Virus record (IMG/VR): IMGVR_UViG_3300020455_000026
Location: 1 to 45,550 of that record
DNA: 45,550 nucleotides
Source: a virus
Reading direction: 5' to 3' (one strand)
Both the position numbers and the translations under genes were made by a program. Below, piece after piece: positions 39,006 through 45,550 of the stretch. Within the stretch, counting starts at the first letter, position 1. The number at the start of each line of letters is the position of its first letter. The notes beneath the pieces are model-generated. The model saw nothing but the letters and a program-made list of their open reading frames with translations. It did no database searches and was not told the origin of the DNA.

Positions 39006-40355
39006 TTAAGATATCTTCAACCCAGGTGTATTTAAAAATAAAGATTTACCTGACCAACCGCCAGCGGCTCTAGTTCTAACTGTTATAGGTATTTGAACTG
39101 CTGTTTTTTTTCGCCATTTAAATTCAATAGTCATTCTTTGTGATTTACCATCATAAAGAAGTCTTGAACTAGATATCTCACTTATTTTTTTTACTAACAA
39201 TACATTTTTTAAGTCTGCATTATCAGATACATCTTTTATTTGACTTGCCCCACTTTCTTGACCTATAAGAAGTTTGTAAGGACAAGGAACAAACTTTGCT
39301 CTAGGATCATCATAAGTATAGAAATATATTGTATTCAAAAAATATATTAAATTTTTAGGTTTAGTTATGTATGCACCTAAATTTTTTATAAGTTGATTTC
39401 TAAACAAATAATAAAAACCATCAGCATAAAAATCTACACCTTCAGCTTTAAATACTTTAGATAATTTAGCAAACTCATCCCTAGAAGCACTTTCACTATA
39501 TGGTTCTTTTTTTATATCAAAGTTATTCATGGCACCAACAGATAGTTTTTGTTGTTTAGGTATCTGTTTTGTTGCTTGATTCCAAGAATCATCTATTAAC
39601 TTTTGAGCAGATTTTAACTGATTAGCATCCTCTAGTTTACTAAAAAATGCTGTTAAGTTTGTATTAAACTTAGGTGTTTCATCTTTACCTGCGGCTATCT
39701 TATTTGAATAACCTTGATAACTGTCATCTGATAACTGAACGACTGTATCAGATGGATTTTTAGGTGATACCCCTGGTGGTTTACCTCTAGGACACCAATA
39801 AGTTTTCTTTATATTACCTTTTATATCTTTTTTTACAGCGACAGCATTTTTAAAACCTATTTTTATATCTCTTTCTGCTGTCTCATCTTTATCTATTAAC
39901 TCTGCTAATTCAGAATAAGTAACCATAGACACCCCATTTGAAGATGGATTTAAAACCTTAGTCGGTTTATTTTTAAATTTATGGCAATCTCTTTCTAATC
40001 TTTCTACTAAATTATTATCTGTATATTTATTTACTAAGAAAAACATAGATAAAAATTCATTAACATTTGCTGAAGCAGTACTATCTTTTCTAGTGGCCAT
40101 ACCTAAATGACCTTTTACATCTTTCTTTCTTAAAAGAATATATCTACCTAAACTTTTCTTTTTTCTCTCTAGTAAAAAAGGAAACTTACCTCCCATATCT
40201 AATACTACATTACCACTACCAATATCATCAATACTTCTATACATCACATCTCCAGAACCTACTATTCTTTTAACCTTAGTTGTTACCTCGGTAGATACTG
40301 TATAGTAAGGATTACTAACTCCTCGTTGTTGATAGTTGGGTGCGATTGTTACCAT
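39006..40355 (-). CDS. 449-aa hypothetical protein with leaderless late mRNA
   Basis: Start set at MVTIAPNYQQRG (40355): TATAAATA ends 5 nt upstream. The longer frame would read through the promoter. Basic, with regions KFPFLLERKKKSLGRYILLR and FYADGFYYLFRNQLIKNLG. Some likeness in layout to nuclease- or Eco57I-type restriction proteins was considered but no catalytic motif is convincing. Late expression between the ligase-like and small genes suggests a virion or late role. Confidence 0.65.
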   Translation of the reverse strand: MVTIAPNYQQRGVSNPYYTVSTEVTTKVKRIVGSGDVMYRSIDDIGSGNVVLDMGGKFPFLLERKKKSLGRYILLRKKDVKGHLGMATRKDSTASANVNEFLSMFFLVNKYTDNNLVERLERDCHKFKNKPTKVLNPSSNGVSMVTYSELAELIDKDETAERDIKIGFKNAVAVKKDIKGNIKKTYWCPRGKPPGVSPKNPSDTVVQLSDDSYQGYSNKIAAGKDETPKFNTNLTAFFSKLEDANQLKSAQKLIDDSWNQATKQIPKQQKLSVGAMNNFDIKKEPYSESASRDEFAKLSKVFKAEGVDFYADGFYYLFRNQLIKNLGAYITKPKNLIYFLNTIYFYTYDDPRAKFVPCPYKLLIGQESGASQIKDVSDNADLKNVLLVKKISEISSSRLLYDGKSQRMTIEFKWRKKTAVQIPITVRTRAAGGWSGKSLFLNTPGLKIS

Positions 40356-40360
40356 ACTGC

Positions 40361-40391
40361 TATTTATATAACAGTTTAGCATATAAGTCAA
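40361..40391 (-). promoter_or_regulatory. Overlapping sigma70-type and late promoter
   Basis: TTGACT at 40391-40386 (preceded by TTAACGC), 17-nt spacer, and a -10 TATAAA (40368-40363) that is the first part of the late octamer TATAAATA (40368-40361). GCAGT and ATG follow. One site may serve both host and gp33/gp55-type polymerase. Confidence 0.75.
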
Positions 40392-40636
40392 GCGTTAATC
40401 TTGCCTATTGTGAGAAACTTAACAACACCACCATTAGGTGCCCATTGTTTATGTTTATTTTGATGATCAGTTATTGCGTCTGTATCTTCTTTAAAAAAGT
40501 TCTCACATAGAATAGAACCTGTAGGTCTCTCGATACATTGATAAACTATCTGTCTACCTTTCTTGACCATAACAGTCTCGTAAGATAACTTGACATCTTT
40601 TTTAGGTGGTCTTTTTTCTCGTCTTTTTCTAGGCAT
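40388..40636 (-). CDS. 82-aa basic hypothetical protein
   Basis: Start at MPRKRREKRPPKKDVKLSYE (40636), overlapping the 41-aa gene by 8 nt. Contains two Cys (QCIERP and ILCENFF) and IVYQC..., possible strand-rich small domain. Its stop codon is part of the next promoter region. No family recognised. Confidence 0.65.
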   Translation of the reverse strand: MPRKRREKRPPKKDVKLSYETVMVKKGRQIVYQCIERPTGSILCENFFKEDTDAITDHQNKHKQWAPNGGVVKFLTIGKINA

Positions 40637-40754
40637 TCTTTCCCTTATTGATTGCATTAACTAATTTTTGTCTATTACTCTCGCCGAGTTCTCTTACTTT
40701 TTTATTCCACTCTTCGATTTCTTTATCTACTTTTTTCTTTTTTCTCTTTGTCAT
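40629..40754 (-). CDS. 41-aa Lys-rich peptide
   Basis: MTKRKKKKVDKEIEEWNKKV, a single charged helix. ATGA overlap with the DoxX gene before and an 8-nt overlap with the next gene; its 3' end provides AAGGGA for that gene. Probably translated; function unknown. Confidence 0.6.
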   Translation of the reverse strand: MTKRKKKKVDKEIEEWNKKVRELGESNRQKLVNAINKGKNA

Positions 40755-41164
40755 TTTACTCTATTTCCTCTCAATGCAAAAAATAAACCACCACAATAAA
40801 GTAGTAAATGAAAATGCTCATACATCAATACATACCATAAACTCTCTGGTTCTAATATTAATATAACACCTGTCATTATACCACACATAACTACACCTGA
40901 AAATCTAGTGAGCATATCACCAACACCAGGTTTAAGTGCAATCGTAAGACCGCCTACTATCACTCCTACACCTGCAAAGAATTCACCCCAGGCAACAAAG
41001 AACCAAACTGACATAGGCAACCCAAATGCTTCTGCGTCTGATATATCAAGTGGTAGTTTCTGTAGCCCTTGCAATATAAAAATGACACCCAAAGGCACTC
41101 TGAGTAACCAGTTAGCACCTTTGAAGTCTGGTATCTTTTTTAAATATTGCTCGAGTGTCATCAT
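40751..41164 (-). CDS. DoxX-family membrane protein
   Basis: 137 aa, four membrane segments. LRVPLGVIFILQGLQKL, then FFVAWGEFFAGVGVIVGGLT and TRFSGVVMCGIMTGVILI match the DoxX family, linked in other organisms to quinone or thiosulfate redox and respiratory chains. Either of two adjacent ATGs may start it. Coupled by overlap to the pseudoazurin gene, suggesting a joint electron-transfer or membrane function. Confidence 0.83.
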   Translation of the reverse strand: MMTLEQYLKKIPDFKGANWLLRVPLGVIFILQGLQKLPLDISDAEAFGLPMSVWFFVAWGEFFAGVGVIVGGLTIALKPGVGDMLTRFSGVVMCGIMTGVILILEPESLWYVLMYEHFHLLLYCGGLFFALRGNRVK

Positions 41165-41580
41165 AATTGATTTATTAAATCAGGTAATATTTTTTTACTT
41201 TTACCAAATGTTTTAGCATTAGCGATATCATCTTTGTTTGATGTATCACCGCCAACAACAACTAGTGCAATCATACCTAAACCCTTATGTGGTGTACATT
41301 GATATAAGTAAACACCAGGTGTAGTAAATGTCATAGAGTATTCTTTATTCAGTTTACTCTTTTTAGGTATTTCAAATCCCTCAGGACCTGCAATAAATTC
41401 TACATTGTGTCCTTTACTTGTAGGTAACCAAGTTATTGTTTCGCCAACATCTACTCTAGATATATCCTCTGAATAGACCATCTTGCCACCATCGTCTCTT
41501 TTATTTAACATATCAACTGTTATATCAGCATATGTTGGTGTTGTTAATAATAAAATTAAAAATGATATTATATATTTCAT
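41161..41580 (-). CDS. Pseudoazurin-like periplasmic blue copper protein
   Basis: 139 aa. Signal peptide (residues 1-18, ends TYA). Type I copper ligands are all present: His58 (KGHNVEF), then YQCTPHKGLGM with Cys95, His98 and Met103. Start of the mature protein ITVDMLNK and GETITWLP match pseudoazurins, which carry electrons in the periplasm. Complete and apparently functional. The following DoxX gene overlaps by 4 nt. A plausible host-metabolism gene. Confidence 0.92.
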   Translation of the reverse strand: MKYIISFLILLLTTPTYADITVDMLNKRDDGGKMVYSEDISRVDVGETITWLPTSKGHNVEFIAGPEGFEIPKKSKLNKEYSMTFTTPGVYLYQCTPHKGLGMIALVVVGGDTSNKDDIANAKTFGKSKKILPDLINQL

Positions 41581-41590
41581 ATTTCACTCC

Positions 41591-42988
41591 TTATATTTTA
41601 AAATCTGAAAATTTGTTTAATCGTTTTGCCGTCTCTGTATTATCAAATACAGACTTTTCTGGTTCGTCTTGTTGATTTGCATCCACAATATCTTCTTGAG
41701 CATTTTGCTCAACATCATATATTCTCATCTTAGAACGATCAACGCCCAACATAAACTTACGATTGATTGTTGGATCATTATATCTATTCTTTAATTGTTT
41801 AATTAGAAATTGATTCTTCTTTTCTAGTTCTTCAGTAGATATAATAGCAAACATAAAGTCAGCAGTTGCAGGTAGACCAAAACTTTCTGAAGTATCTTCA
41901 AGGCCGATATCAGTAGAACCGAAACCTGTTCTTGTAGTTTGTGTTGCTGAGAATATAGGTAAATCAAATTCTACTGCAAGACCTCTAAGTTCTTCAGCAA
42001 TAGACTTGACGATTGTATAAGAGTTAGCAGATGACCCTGCCTTTAGTCTAGATGATACACATAGATTTAAATAATCAATATAGATAACATCTGGTTTAAA
42101 ACTTTTCTTGATTGCAAGTTCATTAAGTAATACTTTAAAATGACCAGCATGAGCAGAAGCAGTAGGATATTCTTTAATAATAAGTTTACCTTTTGTCTTT
42201 CCTTCTAGACTTTTAATCTTATCTTGATACATTAACTTAGGTAACTCTGGTAGATCACTCATAGCAACATTCAAAAGATTAGAGTCTATTCTTTCAGCAA
42301 TTCTTTCTTCAGCCATTTCTAAAGTAATATACAATACATTCTTACCTTGTAATAGATTTGCAGCTGCAAGGTGAGTCATAAACAAAGTCTTACCAACACC
42401 AGTACCGGCAAGGGCAATATTCAAAGTCTTTGTTGGAACACCACCACGAGTAATACGATTCATAAAATCTAAATCAAATTCAACTCGTTCTTCTTTCTTA
42501 TGGTAAAAATCATATCGTTCAGTTGACTCAGTAATGTAATCATGACCAATCTTCTCATCAAAAGATACTGATAAGGCGTTGGATAAAAGTTCAGGTAAAA
42601 ATTCAGGTGTATGTTTTTTGTCTTTGCCATCTAGTATCTGAATACCATCCATGATAGCATTATGTATAGCACGATCTTTACAAAACTTTTCAGTTGTCTG
42701 TACTAACCAGTCTAGATTTATTTCTTCTTTTTGAAATGTAGCGATTGTGCTTGTGATATTTTGAAACTCAGAATCATTGATATCTTTTCTTCCGTTTAGT
42801 TCGATTGCAAGTGTTTCATTGGTAGGTTGTGCATTATATTTTTCATAGAAAAGACTAATCTCTCTAAAGACTAACTTCTCTAATCTATCTGAAAAATATT
42901 CTTCTTTAAGGAAAGGCAACACTTTTCTAGCATACTGTTCGGTATGTATTAAATGTTTAAGTGCTGTTCTTTCAATCCTTTCTTCCAT
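41591..42988 (-). CDS. 41: gp41-like replicative DNA helicase
   Basis: 465 aa, T4 gp41/DnaB type. N-terminal helical domain, linker, then RecA-like core with Walker A AGTGVGKT (194-201), NVLYITLEMAEERIAERID (H1a-like) and VIYIDYLNLC (Walker B), SATQTTRTGFG (arginine-finger region near). Drives the replication fork with gp61 and is loaded by gp59, both encoded here. Overlaps the preceding small gene by 17 nt. Confidence 0.94.
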   Translation of the reverse strand: MEERIERTALKHLIHTEQYARKVLPFLKEEYFSDRLEKLVFREISLFYEKYNAQPTNETLAIELNGRKDINDSEFQNITSTIATFQKEEINLDWLVQTTEKFCKDRAIHNAIMDGIQILDGKDKKHTPEFLPELLSNALSVSFDEKIGHDYITESTERYDFYHKKEERVEFDLDFMNRITRGGVPTKTLNIALAGTGVGKTLFMTHLAAANLLQGKNVLYITLEMAEERIAERIDSNLLNVAMSDLPELPKLMYQDKIKSLEGKTKGKLIIKEYPTASAHAGHFKVLLNELAIKKSFKPDVIYIDYLNLCVSSRLKAGSSANSYTIVKSIAEELRGLAVEFDLPIFSATQTTRTGFGSTDIGLEDTSESFGLPATADFMFAIISTEELEKKNQFLIKQLKNRYNDPTINRKFMLGVDRSKMRIYDVEQNAQEDIVDANQQDEPEKSVFDNTETAKRLNKFSDFKI

Positions 42989-43280
42989 CTAACTCTTTCT
43001 CCATTACTACTACTAATACATCTCCGATATGATTTATAAATTCTTGGCTATCTGTATCGGCGTCTTTAAAATTCTTATCAATATAATAATCAAATTTCAT
43101 AGGTAAATGTCCATTCTCATTTTCTTCTTTTGCAAATGCAACATTACCATAATGATATATTATATCAGAATAAGGGCCGCTCGTCAACTTAATTGAGGCA
43201 TAATCCTTGTCAGGTCTTTCAACAAACACATAATCAACTTCGTGTTTAGGTAGACTCTGCTTCTTCTGCTTCGATACCAT
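42972..43280 (-). CDS. 102-aa conserved protein between uvsX and gene 41
   Basis: Strand-rich start ([18 protein letters not shown]) and [20 protein letters not shown], acidic C-terminus. The same position in other marine T4-like phages holds a similar small protein (from memory). It overlaps uvsX by 35 nt and gene 41 by 17 nt. No known activity. Confidence 0.68.
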   Translation of the reverse strand: MVSKQKKQSLPKHEVDYVFVERPDKDYASIKLTSGPYSDIIYHYGNVAFAKEENENGHLPMKFDYYIDKNFKDADTDSQEFINHIGDVLVVVMEKELDGRKD

Positions 43281-44286
43281 ATTTAAATTCTTTGGCGGCA
43301 GCCTTATCTAATTGTTCTAAGATTTCTTTAGTAAAATATTTCTCTGGAGTAGAGTTAATTGTTTTTTGATACTGTTTAGTACCATCTGGTAATTCTATTC
43401 TTGTAGATACTTGTTTGAATATATCATGTTTCAATGCAAGATCAACTAGACCATAATGTTTATCTAGACCTTTATCATATGTAAGTCTCACATCAACCAT
43501 TTTATTTTCTTTAGTCAATCTTGACTTGTGGTTTTTACAATGAATTATATTACCTATAATTTCTGTCCCGTCTTTCTCTTTTCTTTTAGAAAGATAGACG
43601 ATGGAACTAGCCGCATATTTGAGACCAGATCCGCCGCCCATTTCTTTAGTCGGGAACATAGAACCAATAACATCGTAGGTGTGATTGGTAATAATAAGTG
43701 GCACTTGTGCCTTGCCAAGTTTCAATGTTAAGACTCTAAATGCTGCCTTAACAATTTGTGATCTTGTCATATCTCTTGTTTCTTTTCCTGCCTCGGTATC
43801 TTCCATCTCTTTTGTGGTTGATAACATACCAAGACTATCTAGGACCATTAACATAGGTTTTCTATCTGAAGGATCCTGTTCAATATATCTATCTAATACT
43901 TTAATTGCTTGGTGTCTGAATTCTTGTACTGTGGTTACTGGCATAATAATCATACGAGAGGAATCAATACCTCTATCTTCAATCATATCTTTTGTTAATG
44001 CAGATTCACTTTCAAAATAGATAACACCAGCATCTGGATTTTGTTTTAGAAAGTTATCAACTACACCCAATACAAAGAATGTCTTACCTGTAGCACTCTC
44101 ACCAGCAAGGGCAGTAATTTTATTTGCAGGTAGACCACCGTGAATGGTACCTGATAATAATGCGTTGAATACATAACTTCCAGTATCTATAAAGTTAGAG
44201 ACATCACCTGCCTCAACACCCTCAGATACTATACTGGCATATTCATTACCAGTCTCTTTAATAATTTGTTTGAAAAAATCTGACAT
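43246..44286 (-). CDS. uvsX: UvsX/RecA-like recombinase
   Basis: 346 aa from [10 protein letters not shown] (44286), supported by GGAG 8 nt upstream. An in-frame GTG three codons earlier is less likely. Walker A GESATGKT at 62-69, [12 protein letters not shown] (Walker B), and [19 protein letters not shown] plus [19 protein letters not shown], the T4 UvsX DNA-binding loops. It catalyses strand exchange for recombination-dependent replication. Head of a uvsX-102aa-41 operon. Confidence 0.95.
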   Translation of the reverse strand: MSDFFKQIIKETGNEYASIVSEGVEAGDVSNFIDTGSYVFNALLSGTIHGGLPANKITALAGESATGKTFFVLGVVDNFLKQNPDAGVIYFESESALTKDMIEDRGIDSSRMIIMPVTTVQEFRHQAIKVLDRYIEQDPSDRKPMLMVLDSLGMLSTTKEMEDTEAGKETRDMTRSQIVKAAFRVLTLKLGKAQVPLIITNHTYDVIGSMFPTKEMGGGSGLKYAASSIVYLSKRKEKDGTEIIGNIIHCKNHKSRLTKENKMVDVRLTYDKGLDKHYGLVDLALKHDIFKQVSTRIELPDGTKQYQKTINSTPEKYFTKEILEQLDKAAAKEFKYGIEAEEAEST

Positions 44287-44307
44287 AATCTTCACTCCGA
44301 TAATAAT

Positions 44308-44335
44308 ATTATAACATAATTATTTATAATTGCAA
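44308..44335 (-). promoter_or_regulatory. Sigma70-type promoter of uvsX, with a late-like octamer inside
   Basis: TTGCAA at 44335-44330 (preceded by GTGC), 16-nt spacer, TATAAT at 44313-44308. A TATAAATA octamer occurs at 44328-44321 in the spacer and may be incidental or a second promoter. Confidence 0.72.
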
Positions 44336-44341
44336 GCACAA

Positions 44342-45550
44342 TCAAGCAAAAAAATTATCTAATGTTCCTTTTCTTGAATCTCTAAATAAGTCAAAATCTT
44401 TGTCACCAAAACACCAGACATTTTCTATAAACATCTTATTCATAAACTCTGCTTTTTCTTTTTCATCTTTGAATAGTTTATCTGATTTTGGTCTTTGCAT
44501 TATTCTCATGCCAATTTGACCTATAAATTTATCTTTCAAATGGTTTACTAGTTCATCACTTGACCTATATCTTTTACTTTTAATCTTTGGATCCATAATA
44601 TTGCAAAACATAAATCTGGATACACTCATACTTTTTTCTGCAACAGGTAAATAGAAATCATCTCGCCACTTTTCATATTCATTAAATTTAAACCAAGACT
44701 GATTCTCTTCTTTATCACCACCTTTGTTATATTCTTCAGTAGAAAAATAAGGTGGACTTGTAAATGAGACATCTATATCAGGTAATTCATTATATGGTAA
44801 ATCTTCAGCACCACAATTCCATATCTTAACTTTTTTAGGTTTACTTAATAACCTATTATATCTATCAATCTGCTCTGTATATCTCATATAAGTATTTGGA
44901 TTAGGATCACAACCATAGTATTCTTCAGCATTACTGGCAAAGAAACCTGCAAGTCTATCACCCCAGCCACAACTCGTATCTAATACTCTCTTTGCGTCTG
45001 TCATTTCATATACACACTTAGCAACAATAGGTTTAAATTGTGTTGCAATATATGTACCCAATCTAAATGCGGATAGATAACTTGCCTCATCTAATTTACC
45101 ACCCCTTAGTTCTTCTTTACCTTCAACCATAACTTTCTTAACACCATTGATACCTCGCCATATAGGACCAAAACACTTCCAGATATCTTTTGCAGTACCA
45201 TTTTGCCAAACTTCTAATGGTGCTCTGAACCCATAACTTGAGCAAGCCAGCCTTAGGTCTTGATGAAAGTAATTACTTACGGTATTGTATGTACTCGGTG
45301 CGTCTATAATACCTAGTCCATATTTACTAAATGGATATTCAAGATCATCATATTTTTCAAAGATTTCTTTTTCTACTTGCTCAATAGGTGAGCAATAGAT
45401 ACTGTAATCAGACTTCTTTAGGGATGAGAAGGTATCTCGCATATCTTCATCTGATATTCTTTTGAGCGGAAACTTAGGTCTTACTTTGGCAATATATTCT
45501 GATAGTGTCCATCTAAATACATCACGCCCATATTCATTAGTATATCTATC
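44342..45550 (-). CDS. DNA N4/N6-methyltransferase-like protein, 5' end cut by window edge
   Basis: The frame stays open to the right edge (it encodes RYTNEYGRDVFRWTLSEYIA before the first internal Met), so the gene begins outside. At least 402 residues are visible. VLDTSCGWGDRLAGF is SAM-binding motif I, YYGCDPNPN motif II, and VSFTSPPYF motif IV (SPPY) of amino-methyltransferases acting on DNA bases. It may protect phage DNA or mark it. No restriction partner is visible. It ends 7 nt before the uvsX promoter. Confidence 0.85.
   Translation of the reverse strand, partial: DRYTNEYGRDVFRWTLSEYIAKVRPKFPLKRISDEDMRDTFSSLKKSDYSIYCSPIEQVEKEIFEKYDDLEYPFSKYGLGIIDAPSTYNTVSNYFHQDLRLACSSYGFRAPLEVWQNGTAKDIWKCFGPIWRGINGVKKVMVEGKEELRGGKLDEASYLSAFRLGTYIATQFKPIVAKCVYEMTDAKRVLDTSCGWGDRLAGFFASNAEEYYGCDPNPNTYMRYTEQIDRYNRLLSKPKKVKIWNCGAEDLPYNELPDIDVSFTSPPYFSTEEYNKGGDKEENQSWFKFNEYEKWRDDFYLPVAEKSMSVSRFMFCNIMDPKIKSKRYRSSDELVNHLKDKFIGQIGMRIMQRPKSDKLFKDEKEKAEFMNKMFIENVWCFGDKDFDLFRDSRKGTLDNFFA

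Noticed and set aside
39006-40391. Longer start of the 449-aa protein (MTYMLNCYINSS...)
   Set aside because: The extra residues are translated promoter sequence; the ATG at 40355 fits the leaderless pattern.
1-45550. CRISPR array, insertion sequence, integrase or attachment site
   Set aside because: No regularly spaced repeats, transposase, integrase or tRNA-flanking direct repeats were seen. The tRNA-Asp has no repeated 3' end nearby.

Overview
This AT-rich 45.5 kb window is an internal piece of the genome of a T4-like (myovirus-type) bacteriophage, most likely marine. Every gene I can support reads on the minus strand, genes are packed with 1-14 nt stop/start overlaps (TAATG, ATGA), and the replication, recombination and late-transcription genes are of T4 type: gp32, gp33, gp59, gp61 primase, gp41 helicase and UvsX. 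The conserved hypotheticals and the zinc-less gp32 resemble cyanophage and pelagiphage relatives. With no photosynthesis genes, and with curli-pore genes, a pseudoazurin and a B12-dependent ribonucleotide reductase, a marine heterotroph host (SAR11/OM43-like) is my best guess. This is inference, not proof. Terminase, portal, major capsid and tail genes are not in the window.

Layout by coordinate (transcription runs right to left). 1-1836: csgG (cut by the window edge), csgF, two paralogous membrane/coiled-coil proteins and a 49-aa protein, driven by late promoters. 1838-7745: a ParB-like protein, gp32, a 2OG oxygenase, gp59, gp33, a PD-(D/E)XK nuclease, an M15 peptidase and a structured RNA. 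7746-14505: small conserved proteins, then a glycosyltransferase / Asp-Asn hydroxylase / radical SAM cassette, a membrane-anchored glucosaminidase and an SprT-like protease. 14506-20451: P-loop kinase, glutaredoxin, LPP20-like lipoprotein, tRNA-Asp, many tiny membrane proteins, a 5'-nucleotidase, a RuvC-like resolvase and a zinc ribbon. 20444-23419: class II ribonucleotide reductase and primase. 23402-26393: an i-spanin/o-spanin pair, coiled-coil membrane proteins and a class 3 lipase. 26390-40355: conserved hypotheticals, two likely virion surface proteins, and large proteins that look packaged inside the capsid. 40388-45550: DoxX and pseudoazurin, gp41, UvsX and a DNA methyltransferase cut by the right edge.

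Two promoter classes are visible. Host-type promoters (TTGACA-N17-TATAAT, often preceded by ACGC) sit before replication and nuclease genes. T4-type late promoters (TATAAATA) sit before virion and lysis-type genes. At five late promoters the octamer ends exactly 5 nt before the ATG, which places the expected T4 start site on the A of the start codon, so these mRNAs should be leaderless. At two others the expected start falls at the foot of a strong RNA stem. Seven proteins begin with a short segment ending in (L/I)xE, like the T4 capsid-targeting sequence cut by the prohead protease. This suggests a set of enzymes (kinases, a ligase-like protein, a phosphatase/nucleotidyltransferase fusion) delivered with the DNA.
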